Source: Pelosinus fermentans (GTDB taxonomy: Bacteria > Bacillota > Negativicutes > DSM-13327). From it: a stretch of DNA of 52,964 bases. The DNA lies in assembly GCA_002434245.1 (NCBI GenBank), contig DJJR01000075.1, positions 1 through 52,964 of the forward strand. The letters are read 5' to 3'. The position numbers and the translations under genes are program-made. Below, piece by piece: positions 23,747 to 31,250 of the stretch. The number at the start of each line of letters is the position of its first letter. Position 1 is the first letter of the stretch. The notes beneath the pieces were generated by a model. The model was not told where the DNA came from. It ran no database searches and saw only the letters and a list, made by a program, of their open reading frames with translations.

Positions 23747-25657
23747 TCAAGCTTTTTCCTTTATTTCTTTTAAAAGATCGGAAATAAACTCACTAGCAGG
23801 TTTTCCACCAATATCACCTTGACCACGCTTACGCACAGCCACACTACCTGACTCAACTTCTTTATCCCCAACAACTAGTGTATATGGGATTTTTTGCATT
23901 TGTGCCTCACGAATCTTATAACCAATTTTTTCACTGCGGTCATCTACCTCAACCCGGATCTCTTGCTCAAACATAGCGGCTGCCAACTCATGAGCATATG
24001 CTGCCTGCCGATCAGTAATTGGCAATATCTTAACCTGTACTGGTGCCAGCCAAGCAGGAAAGGCTGCAGCATAATGTTCAATTAAAATCCCAATAAACCT
24101 CTCAATGCTGCCGAAGGCTACACGGTGAATCATAACAGGACGATGTTTTTGCCCATCTTCTCCCACATAATTAAGATCAAATTTCTCCGGCATCTGCATA
24201 TCCAATTGAATCGTACCACACTGCCAAGTACGTCCAATAGAATCTCTTAAATGAAAGTCAATTTTAGGACCATAAAACGCACCATCACCTTCATTTATGC
24301 GATACTCCATGCCTCTTTCTTCCAAAGCATCTTTAAGAGCATTCGTAGTTAGATTCCATACCTCATCAGATCCCATAGCTTTTTCAGGTTTTGTACTTAA
24401 CTCTGCATGATATGATAAACCAAAAGTACTGTATACAGTATCGAATAAATCAATTACACCCTGAATCTCGGTTTTGATTTGAGAAGGCAGCATAAAGATA
24501 TGAGCATCATCCTGAGTAAAGCTTCGAACTCGCATTAAGCCATGTAACGCTCCTGAAATCTCATGACGATGTACCAACCCTAGTTCCGCTGTTCTAAGGG
24601 GAAGATCCCGATAGCTATGATGCTGAGTACGATAAACTAAAATTCCTCCTGGACAGTTCATTGGTTTTACAGCATAGCCTTCATTATCAATAGTAGTAAA
24701 ATACATATTTTCCCTATAGTGATCCCAATGACCTGATTGCTGCCATAATTTCTGATTCAGAATAATAGGGGTTTTAATTTCTTGATATCGATATTTAAAA
24801 TGCAATTTGCGCCAGAAGTTTTCAAGTTCATTTCTCAGCACCATACCTTTTGGATGAAAGAACGGAAAGCCAGGACCTTCTTCTTGTATACTAAATAAAT
24901 CAAGTTCTCGCCCTAATTTACGATGATCACGCTTTGCAGCCTCTTCCAACATCGTCAGATATGCTTCTAAATCAGCCTTCTTCTCAAAAGAAGTACCATA
25001 AATCCGCTGTAACATTTTACGTTTTTCATCACCGCGCCAATAAGCTCCAGCCACACTTTGCAACTTAATGGCTTTTACCTTGCCAGTAGAAGCAAGATGT
25101 GGGCCTGCACACAAATCAATAAATTCTCCTTGTTTATACATGGAGATCGTTACATCAATTGGTAAATCACGTATTAGTTCTACTTTATAGTCTTCACCTA
25201 ACTCTTCAAAGATACGGATCGCCTCGTCACGACTAACTTCCATCCTTTCAATAGGGAAATCTTCCTTAACGATTTTCTCCATTTCAGCTTGAATTTTTTC
25301 TAAATCTTCAGGAGTAAAAGCCTCATTTACATCAAAATCATAATAAAATCCATTTGCAATAGCAGGACCAATTGCAATTTTGACATCCGTAAATAAACGT
25401 TTTACTGCCTGCGCTAATATATGTGATGAAGTATGACGAAAAGCGTCACGTCCTTCAGCATCTTCAAATGTAACAAATTCAACCTTTACATCGTTATTTA
25501 ATTGAATTGGTAAATCAGTCACATGCCCATCCACTTTTGCAGCTACGGCACTTTTAGCCAAGCTACGGCTAATGGATGCTGCAAATTCAGCTAATGTAGT
25601 TCCTTGTTCAACCTCACGTATGCTTCCATCTTTCAATGTCACTTGTATCTTTTTCAT
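23747..25657 (-). CDS. thrS: Threonyl-tRNA synthetase
   Basis: This class II synthetase charges tRNA-Thr. The 636-residue protein has an N-terminal TGS domain (residues 1-62). The editing domain carries the HxxxH motif (HTSSHILAQAVKRLF) with the later Cys/His pair (DLCAGPHLASTGKVKA). The catalytic core has motif 2 (GLVHRHEISGALHGLMRVRSFTQDDAHIF) and zinc ligand Cys in MNCPGGI. The C-terminal anticodon-binding domain follows. Length is normal. AAGGAGG precedes the ATG at good spacing. A full T-box leader with its own promoter lies upstream. Confidence 0.97.
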   Translation of the reverse strand: MKKIQVTLKDGSIREVEQGTTLAEFAASISRSLAKSAVAAKVDGHVTDLPIQLNNDVKVEFVTFEDAEGRDAFRHTSSHILAQAVKRLFTDVKIAIGPAIANGFYYDFDVNEAFTPEDLEKIQAEMEKIVKEDFPIERMEVSRDEAIRIFEELGEDYKVELIRDLPIDVTISMYKQGEFIDLCAGPHLASTGKVKAIKLQSVAGAYWRGDEKRKMLQRIYGTSFEKKADLEAYLTMLEEAAKRDHRKLGRELDLFSIQEEGPGFPFFHPKGMVLRNELENFWRKLHFKYRYQEIKTPIILNQKLWQQSGHWDHYRENMYFTTIDNEGYAVKPMNCPGGILVYRTQHHSYRDLPLRTAELGLVHRHEISGALHGLMRVRSFTQDDAHIFMLPSQIKTEIQGVIDLFDTVYSTFGLSYHAELSTKPEKAMGSDEVWNLTTNALKDALEERGMEYRINEGDGAFYGPKIDFHLRDSIGRTWQCGTIQLDMQMPEKFDLNYVGEDGQKHRPVMIHRVAFGSIERFIGILIEHYAAAFPAWLAPVQVKILPITDRQAAYAHELAAAMFEQEIRVEVDDRSEKIGYKIREAQMQKIPYTLVVGDKEVESGSVAVRKRGQGDIGGKPASEFISDLLKEIKEKA

Positions 25658-25683
25658 AGATGATCCTCCTTAGAAATTTCCTA

Positions 25684-25963
25684 AATAAAAAAATAAACCC
25701 TCATCCCTATAGGGACGAGAGTTGTAACCCGCGATTCCACCCTGATTGGCAAAAGCCCATCTTGATCATTGATAACGGGAATTACCCGGCACAGCTTACC
25801 GTTTTATAACTATTACTTCTTATAGCAAAAAAACATTCAGCATAGCAGTTTAAAGGTGGTAACAATAATGGTGTACGTAAAGATGCTTACAGCCGGTGAC
25901 ATCTTTTCTCTGAAACAACAGTGACACTATTGTCTTGTCCTTTGCATTACTTTTACTAGTATT
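25684..25963 (-). promoter_or_regulatory. T-box leader of thrS
   Basis: On the minus strand an AGTA box (AAAGTAATG, about 25954-25946) opens Stem I. An ACC triplet in ACGTACACC is a likely Thr specifier. The T-box core AGGGTGGAATCGCGGG is at about 25745-25730, and a terminator hairpin with TCGTCCC/GGGATGAGGG and a T-run ends at 25684. The core has GGAATC instead of the more common GGTACC. Uncharged tRNA-Thr should relieve termination. Confidence 0.88.
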
Positions 25964-25969
25964 AGTCTA

Positions 25970-25998
25970 ATAATAGCTATTTTCAAGATGAATGTCAA
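25970..25998 (-). promoter_or_regulatory. thrS promoter
   Basis: The minus strand reads TTGACA (25998-25993), 17 nt, then TATTAT (25975-25970), a very good vegetative promoter. It lies between the ytxC stop and the T-box, so thrS does not depend on ytxC transcription. Confidence 0.8.
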
Positions 25999-26013
25999 TA
26001 TCTACATTAGCGG

Positions 26014-26934
26014 TTAATGGGTAGGCATAAAATCTTCCTTGTAGGCATTTATACAAAAGTCACATCCGTTGCATATCATAAACCTATCATCAAAGATGTT
26101 CTTTATAATATCCACCAAACTCTTAGTCGTAGCACGATTATGATCCTCTACGTGAACCATAACACTATATGGTGCTATCGTAATGAGGGCTGTAATAAGC
26201 AAGTCTTCATGATTGATTGCATCATCATTTTCCAGTACAAAATTTTCTAATTTTTGATTACTAATTAAATTTCCCTGTTCATCTAAAATTTTGTACGTAC
26301 CAGAATTAATAATTACTACGTGTACTTCCTCTACCTGTGGCTCCTGAATCGTAACAAAATATCGCAAGACGCGAATAAACTCTTGATATTCTAATTCCAT
26401 CATAAAGTCATCCACAGCTGTATCTACTACTCTAGCCAGTTTTTCCCGATATTCTTTCAATCTAAAATTGATAAATCCTTCTAATACAAGCTCATGATGA
26501 GCGTTAAGATATTCAGCAATTTTTTCCACTATATTCTTGCTGCGCGTACCAAAACCAAAATCCGCAACCACACCATAATTATCATTTAATAACTGCAATG
26601 TATTATCGTAAATAATCTTACGCTCTTCTACAGAAAAATAATAATAATTATCTTCAACAATTTTATAAACAATTTTCTTTTCTTCTCTTGAAATAATTAA
26701 TTCAGCCAGCATATTAGCAACATGATGTTTTACTGCATTTTTAATCCGTTCATAATTACGAAAAGACAATTCTCCTTCCATAACATTACAACCAATAAAC
26801 GTATAATGTCCTTTATTGGTCTCATCAATCGCTATTTTATATCCATCTTTAATTAATGTTTTACAATCCAATTGCAATCTTTCTCGGATATCATGGGTTG
26901 TTCCGCTTAAACCAACCGAAAGCAATTTCACCAC
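26014..26934 (-). CDS. ytxC: Sporulation protein YtxC
   Basis: This 306-residue protein matches the YtxC-like family by overall pattern and context. It has a charged alpha-helical middle (ISREEKKIVYKIVEDNYYYFSVEERKIIYDN), FINFRLKEYREKLARVVDTAVDDFMMELEYQEFI, and a short Cys-containing end (CNGCDFC). The family is found in spore-formers and commonly lies just upstream of thrS, as here; its function is not known. Three in-frame GTG codons lie at the start (26940, 26934, 26931). I chose 26934 because AGGAAGGG ends 7 nt before it. The CxxC pair near the end could bind metal. Confidence 0.8.
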   Translation of the reverse strand: MVKLLSVGLSGTTHDIRERLQLDCKTLIKDGYKIAIDETNKGHYTFIGCNVMEGELSFRNYERIKNAVKHHVANMLAELIISREEKKIVYKIVEDNYYYFSVEERKIIYDNTLQLLNDNYGVVADFGFGTRSKNIVEKIAEYLNAHHELVLEGFINFRLKEYREKLARVVDTAVDDFMMELEYQEFIRVLRYFVTIQEPQVEEVHVVIINSGTYKILDEQGNLISNQKLENFVLENDDAINHEDLLITALITIAPYSVMVHVEDHNRATTKSLVDIIKNIFDDRFMICNGCDFCINAYKEDFMPTH

Positions 26935-26961
26935 CCTCACTCCCTTCCTATTATATTATAT

Positions 26962-26990
26962 GTATCACATTATATTTGCATACAAGTCAA
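26962..26990 (-). promoter_or_regulatory. Possible ytxC promoter
   Basis: The minus strand reads TTGACT (26990-26985), 17 nt, then TGATAC (26967-26962), about 28 bp before the GTG start. The match is moderate. A sporulation sigma factor site could lie in the same AT-rich stretch but I cannot identify one. Confidence 0.35.
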
Positions 26991-27111
26991 AAATATAATA
27001 AGAAGACCTTGACTCATTCTAAACGATAACCGAACCGTCAAAATGCAGAAAACACAAAGAAGAGATAGATAAATTACTAGCCTTTTCATCTTTAATATTT
27101 ATAATTCCTAT

Positions 27112-27147
27112 AAAAAATAAAAAAAGGCTTGAAAGATTCCAAGCCTT
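27112..27147 (-). terminator. Intrinsic terminator after the helicase gene
   Basis: Leftward, AAGGCTTG pairs with CAAGCCTT across an 8-nt loop, followed by a long T-run. It begins 7 bp after the helicase stop codon. Confidence 0.88.
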
Positions 27148-27153
27148 ATATTT

Positions 27154-28311
27154 CTACTTACGAACTACTTTATATTTATCAAATATTTTTCCATGTTCCA
27201 TCTGTTTTGCTACGATGTTTATTTTTAGAAGCTTCTCGTATTTATGAATTAAAGCGACTTCCTGCTTAGTAATAATCGATATAGCGATACCACTTTCCCC
27301 CGCTCGCCCAGTTCTGCCTACACGATGTAAATAGACTTGAGGATCTTCAGGCAAATCTAAATTAAATACATAATCGATACCAACTATGTCCAGTCCACGA
27401 GCTGCTACATCAGAAGCAACTAATAATTGAACGTTCCCCTTGCGAAAATCTTCTAATGATTTCTTACGATCTCCTTTTACAGAACTTCCATGTATACCCG
27501 CAGCTTTTAGTCCATGATATACAAGCTTTTCAGTAGTTTCTTCGATACCATCACTTTTATTTATAAAAACTAACGCACGTTTAGCATTAATAAGTCGTAC
27601 CATTTTACGTGTGACTTCAATTTTATCTCTTTGCTCTGTCACAAAATACATATGTGAAATATCAGGTCGATCGTTATTTTCTTCAGCAATTGTAATGACT
27701 TCCGGGTCACGCATGATCCCTTTAGCAGTTGCCAACGTATTTGAAGTTATCGTAGCCGAAAACAACAAAATCTGCCGCTCTTTAAGCGTAGTCTTTACAA
27801 CGGCTTTTACACTATCCACATTTTTGTCATCTAACAAACGATCGGCTTCATCAATAATAATTGTTTTGATTGTCTGAGACGTTATCTTCTTTTTTTGTAT
27901 TAATTCCAATATCCGCCCACTAGATCCCACTATAATATGTGGCTTCTCTTTTAATTTTTCTACTTGCCTAGCTATATTTACATTCCCAATAATAGGAGTA
28001 GACGTTACAGCAATTTCTGAGTTCTTCGCTAATAGTTCAATTTGCCGCTGTATTTGAATAGCAAGTTCATGGGTAGGGGCAAGAATCATGCCCTGCATCT
28101 CTCGTTTGCTCACATCAATCTTTTGAAATAAAGGCAATAAATAAGCTAATGTTTTACCTGTACCCGTTGCCGATTGACCTATTATATCCCTGCCTGCTAA
28201 AGACAAAGGAATTACTTTCGTTTGTATCCTCGTCGGAACATCAATTTTCGCCTTCCCTAAACCTACTGCCAGTTGGGCAGAAACGCCGATCTTCTCAAAT
28301 AATTCGCTCAT
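27154..28311 (-). CDS. DEAD-box RNA helicase
   Basis: This ATP-dependent RNA helicase probably remodels mRNA or assembling ribosomes. The 385-residue protein has the Q-motif region (PTRIQTKVIPLSLAGRDIIGQ), motif I ATGTGKT, Ia APTHELA, II DEAD (IIIDEADRLLDD), III SAT, IV-V VLLVASDVAARGLDI-like sequence, and VI HRVGRTGRAG. It ends just after the helicase core with only a short tail, so it lacks the long C-terminal RNA-binding domain of DbpA/CshA-type proteins and is closer to compact CshB/RhlB forms. GAGGGG precedes the ATG. It is a single gene with its own terminator. Confidence 0.92.
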   Translation of the reverse strand: MSELFEKIGVSAQLAVGLGKAKIDVPTRIQTKVIPLSLAGRDIIGQSATGTGKTLAYLLPLFQKIDVSKREMQGMILAPTHELAIQIQRQIELLAKNSEIAVTSTPIIGNVNIARQVEKLKEKPHIIVGSSGRILELIQKKKITSQTIKTIIIDEADRLLDDKNVDSVKAVVKTTLKERQILLFSATITSNTLATAKGIMRDPEVITIAEENNDRPDISHMYFVTEQRDKIEVTRKMVRLINAKRALVFINKSDGIEETTEKLVYHGLKAAGIHGSSVKGDRKKSLEDFRKGNVQLLVASDVAARGLDIVGIDYVFNLDLPEDPQVYLHRVGRTGRAGESGIAISIITKQEVALIHKYEKLLKINIVAKQMEHGKIFDKYKVVRK

Positions 28312-28414
28312 TTTTTTCCCCTCTTTATACCTGTATTACCACATTTTCCTATAAAACATAGTATACTCGATTTATCCTTATTCTATCTACAGATAAGACT
28401 TTCCAAACATTCTA

Positions 28415-28972
28415 TTAACGAATGTAGCTAACATTTCCGCTTTTACGTTCTGGGCCTTTTCCATTTGCTCTTCCCTTGTAACCCAGGCAAACAGCATATA
28501 GCGGTTTGACACCTTCTGGCAACAGCAGTTTTTTGACTTCTTCCTTTTGAGCAAAAAAGAAGCGAATTAATCCAATCCAACAAGAGCCAATATCCAGCGA
28601 CTCTGCAGCTAATAGCATATTTTGAATAGCAGCAGCACAATCAACAGCTGAATTCAGCATAATCTCATCTTCTTGTTTACCTGACACAATAAGTACAGTC
28701 GGTGCATTATAAAAGAGGTTACGTCCGCTCTTTCCCATACGAGCAACCCATTCAAGCGGAGACTGTGCCATTTCTTTAGTGGCTATGTTACTCATATGCA
28801 ATAGAAGATCTTTATCTTGAATAACAGTAATATGCCATGGCTGCATGTTATGACCGCTAGGAGCCCACAAACCAGCTTCCACTATAACCTGTAATTCTTC
28901 CTCTGTAATTTGCTCTTCTTGATAGATACGTACACTACGTCTATTTTTAATGGTACGAATCACTTCATTCAT
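28415..28972 (-). CDS. Nitroreductase family protein
   Basis: This FMN-dependent NAD(P)H oxidoreductase has 185 residues. FMN-binding features include the N-terminal RRSVR and PSGHNMQPWHITV, then the dimer-type core with AAIQNMLLAAESLDIGSCWIG and a C-terminal CLGYKG segment. This is typical of the nitroreductase superfamily. The natural substrate cannot be predicted; such enzymes reduce quinones, nitro compounds or flavin-like molecules. A longer frame from 29032 was rejected, because the ATG at 28972 is preceded by GAGGGAGTG. A hairpin terminator (29019-29047) separates it from the Cys-rich microprotein upstream. Confidence 0.9.
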   Translation of the reverse strand: MNEVIRTIKNRRSVRIYQEEQITEEELQVIVEAGLWAPSGHNMQPWHITVIQDKDLLLHMSNIATKEMAQSPLEWVARMGKSGRNLFYNAPTVLIVSGKQEDEIMLNSAVDCAAAIQNMLLAAESLDIGSCWIGLIRFFFAQKEEVKKLLLPEGVKPLYAVCLGYKGRANGKGPERKSGNVSYIR

Positions 28973-29018
28973 AAAAAACACTCCCTCATATAATATAATG
29001 GTTTCGCCAGTATGCATC

Positions 29019-29047
29019 AAGTGCCGCCCCAATGTGAGGCGGCACTT
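29019..29047 (-). terminator. Hairpin after the Cys-rich microprotein gene
   Basis: AAGTGCCGCC and its perfect complement (arms 29047-29038 and 29028-29019) form a 10-bp GC-rich stem 10 bp after the stop codon. The T-run afterwards is weak, so termination may be incomplete and the nitroreductase could be partly co-transcribed. Confidence 0.6.
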
Positions 29048-29057
29048 TAGACTACGT

Positions 29058-29225
29058 TTACCCTCTTAACGTTTGGATTAAAGCATAATTAATCGCTGAC
29101 ATTTCATGAGGTACGGCTGCCATACCAACTTTACTGGCGGCCATATATCTCGCACATGTTTTGTGCCTTTCGCGATAAAGCTCTGGCGGACAAAACATAG
29201 AACAGTCACCTTTAAATGGACACAC
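29058..29225 (-). CDS. Cys-rich microprotein (55 aa), unknown function
   Basis: I do not recognise this family. The GTG at 29225 is preceded by GTGGAGG at 8 bp, much better than the upstream ATG at 29297, which has no ribosome-binding site. The protein has Cys2, Cys8, Cys12 and Cys24 in an early cluster (CPFKGDCSMFC, then TC). A plain C-terminal half with AVPHEMSAINYALIQTL follows. The spacing C-x5-C-x3-C-x11-C could hold zinc or an iron-sulphur cluster. There is no signal peptide. It lies between dcuB and the nitroreductase, with terminators on both sides. Its partner is unknown. Confidence 0.6.
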   Translation of the reverse strand: MCPFKGDCSMFCPPELYRERHKTCARYMAASKVGMAAVPHEMSAINYALIQTLRG

Positions 29226-29337
29226 TAGTGATTCCTCCACTTCTGATGATAATACTTCATATATCAACATTATCGTATAAATTACATAATATATCAATAT
29301 TTTTTCTCAAGATTCATCATTTTATTCTTTTAATGAC

Positions 29338-29372
29338 TAAAAAGTCCCTCATCACAGATGAGAGACTTTTTA
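29338..29372 (-). terminator. Intrinsic terminator after dcuB
   Basis: CTAAAAAGTCtCTCAT and its near-perfect complement form a stem of about 16 bp across a short loop. It starts 1-2 bp beyond the dcuB stop and ends in TTTTTAG. Confidence 0.85.
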
Positions 29373-29373
29373 G

Positions 29374-30717
29374 CTACATGAGTATTTTAACTAAGAAATA
29401 GCCTGTAAGACATCCAACCCCTACACCAATCAGACCAGGAGCAATAAAACTATGATTGATAATATATTTACCAATTCGAGTAGTACCCGACCGATCAAAT
29501 CCAATGCACGCTAAATCACTAGGGTAGGTTGGTAAAACAAAATATCCATAGGATGCGGAGAAAAAGGCTACCATCATTTTGGGGTCGACTCCCAAACTAA
29601 GACCTAAAGGAGCAATTGCAGTAACAGCAGCCCCTTGACTATTCACTAATTTTGAAACTAGGAACAATACAATAGCATACATCCAAGGCTGACTAGCAAC
29701 AACACCCGCCAATGTACTCTTCAATAAGGCGAAATGTGCATGAAAGAAAGTCTCACTCATCCATGCTACACCAAATACAGAAACAATTGCAACCATACCG
29801 GCTTTAAAAACAGGACCATTGGATATCTCCCGTTGATTCACCTTACAAACAATCAGAATAATAGCACCTGCAATCAGCATCAACATCTGGATAACCAGAT
29901 TCATTGATAATGGCTTCAATTTTCCAACAGGACCAAAAGAAGGAAGTAAATTAGGGAATGCACCAAATAGAACAACAACACCAATGGCAGCAAAGAATAT
30001 CCAAGTTGCCCAATAGGATTCTTTTGGGAATACCTTGTCTAATAGAGTATCGGAAGTTCCATAAATGTATTCCTTTTGCTCTGGATCTTGAATTTTTGCT
30101 TGAAAATCTTCATCCTTGTCCAGATCTTTACCACGGTTCATACTCCAAAGAGCAGCAACAATAACTCCCAACAATGTAGACGGAATAGAAACAGACAACA
30201 AATCAAGAAGACCAATCGCACTACCTACACCATGAGATTGAGCTAGAATCGAAACCATCGACACAACTGAAACGGATACAGGAGATGCGCCGATTCCCAT
30301 TTGAGATGCAACGGAAGCAACAGCCATTGGTCTTTCAGGGCGAATTCCTTTTTTAACCGCAATGTCATAGATAATAGGAAACATTGTATAAACGACATGA
30401 CCAGTACCGCATAAAAACGTCAATGTCCAAGTAGTGAGTGGGGCTAAAATCGTGATGTAAGAAGGGTGACGGCGTAATATACGCTCCGCAACCTTCATCA
30501 TCACATTTAAACCTCCAGCAGTTTGCAATACAGAAGCACAAGCAATTACTGCTAAAATCGTCAGCATAACATCAACGGGTGGTTGACCAGGTTGCAGATT
30601 AAAACCAAAAGTAAGAATAAAAAGACCGATACCACTAATTAACCCTAATCCCATTCCACCATAACGAGTGCCTAAGATCAAACAGCCTAAGACCACTAAA
30701 AACTCCAAACCAATCAT
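29374..30717 (-). CDS. Anaerobic C4-dicarboxylate transporter, DcuA/DcuB family
   Basis: This membrane carrier exchanges fumarate, malate, aspartate or succinate during anaerobic growth. The 447-residue protein has 10-12 hydrophobic helices. Family segments are GGMGLGLISGIGLFILTFGF, FLCGTGHVVYTMFPIIYDIA and RPERPMAVASVASQMGIGASPVSVSVV, with a central charged loop (residues 190-225) and a C-terminal SYGYFVLPTYPSDLACIGFDRSGTT. The ATG is 13 bp after AAAGGGG, a little long. The 325-bp leader (30718-31042) contains a 14-bp hairpin and an AT-rich inverted repeat that may regulate it. A terminator follows immediately. Confidence 0.9.
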   Translation of the reverse strand: MIGLEFLVVLGCLILGTRYGGMGLGLISGIGLFILTFGFNLQPGQPPVDVMLTILAVIACASVLQTAGGLNVMMKVAERILRRHPSYITILAPLTTWTLTFLCGTGHVVYTMFPIIYDIAVKKGIRPERPMAVASVASQMGIGASPVSVSVVSMVSILAQSHGVGSAIGLLDLLSVSIPSTLLGVIVAALWSMNRGKDLDKDEDFQAKIQDPEQKEYIYGTSDTLLDKVFPKESYWATWIFFAAIGVVVLFGAFPNLLPSFGPVGKLKPLSMNLVIQMLMLIAGAIILIVCKVNQREISNGPVFKAGMVAIVSVFGVAWMSETFFHAHFALLKSTLAGVVASQPWMYAIVLFLVSKLVNSQGAAVTAIAPLGLSLGVDPKMMVAFFSASYGYFVLPTYPSDLACIGFDRSGTTRIGKYIINHSFIAPGLIGVGVGCLTGYFLVKILM

Positions 30718-30840
30718 ATTATTTACAATTCCCCTTTCTTTTAAGAGTCTAACAAGGTCGCAAAAGCAAATATTTCCACTTTTGCTTTATACTTTGCCTT
30801 CCTCTTTTTCACCTTATACATGTTTGCCATTAATATGGCG

Positions 30841-30874
30841 AAATCCTGCGAAATATCTCGATTTCGCAGGATTT
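30841..30874. promoter_or_regulatory. Perfect hairpin in the dcuB leader
   Basis: AAATCCTGCGAAAT (30841-30854) and ATTTCGCAGGATTT (30861-30874) form a 14-bp perfect stem with a 6-nt loop, about 120 bp upstream of the dcuB ATG. Read rightward, T-runs follow, as in a terminator, but no rightward gene precedes it. Read leftward it lies in the dcuB 5' region. It may be a regulatory hairpin or a DNA operator. Confidence 0.45.
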
Positions 30875-30895
30875 TGCCGTTTTTTTTAGTTATTT

Positions 30896-30924
30896 AATTT
30901 GAATTTAATTATTTAATTCAAATT
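30896..30924. promoter_or_regulatory. AT-rich inverted repeat upstream of dcuB
   Basis: AATTTGAATT (30896-30905) and AATTCAAATT (30915-30924) are perfect inverse copies with a 9-nt spacer, a shape common for dimeric repressor or activator sites. It lies just upstream of the leader hairpin, close to where a dcuB promoter is expected. No regulator can be named. Confidence 0.4.
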
Positions 30925-30971
30925 ATCACATTTTCATTATATTTTTTCAGTAACAGCAGTTTTTTTTATGC

Positions 30972-31003
30972 AAAAAAGGCTGTGATTTTATTACATCACA
31001 ACC
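30972..31003 (-). terminator. Intrinsic terminator after the zinc-ribbon microprotein gene
   Basis: Leftward, GGTTGTGAT pairs with ATCACAGCC (one G-U pair) across a short AT-rich loop, followed by TTTTTTG. It lies 40 bp after the stop codon of the 35-aa gene at 31043-31150. Confidence 0.8.
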
Positions 31004-31042
31004 TAAGGTCTAATACTCTTATTACACCTTCTAAATATAAAT

Positions 31043-31150
31043 TCATTTAGAAGATATTCGCACATTAATAACCCTGCCACATCCTAAACATTTTCCCAAA
31101 CCAAAATTATTAAAATGTACTGTACCTCCGCACTGTATATGAATTAACAA
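31043..31150 (-). CDS. Zinc-ribbon-like microprotein (35 aa), unknown function
   Basis: This short gene starts with TTG at 31150, and AAGGAGG lies 8 bp upstream. It is closed by TGA and followed 40 bp later by a good terminator, so it has all the parts of a free-standing gene. The 35 residues contain Cys7 followed by GG, and a CLGC knuckle at 21-24 followed by GR. This is a pattern like half of a zinc ribbon or a truncated rubredoxin-type knuckle; only three Cys plus His4/His12 are available as ligands. I do not recognise a family. It lies between dcuB and the GGDEF/HD-GYP gene. Confidence 0.55.
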   Translation of the reverse strand: MLIHIQCGGTVHFNNFGLGKCLGCGRVINVRISSK

Positions 31151-31250
31151 ATATAGCGCCTCCTTATAAGCTATTATAAAGAGTATTTTATGAGATATTA
31201 CTAGAATTTATGATCTTATTTATTTTCGTAAAAATAGTAATATCTACAAT

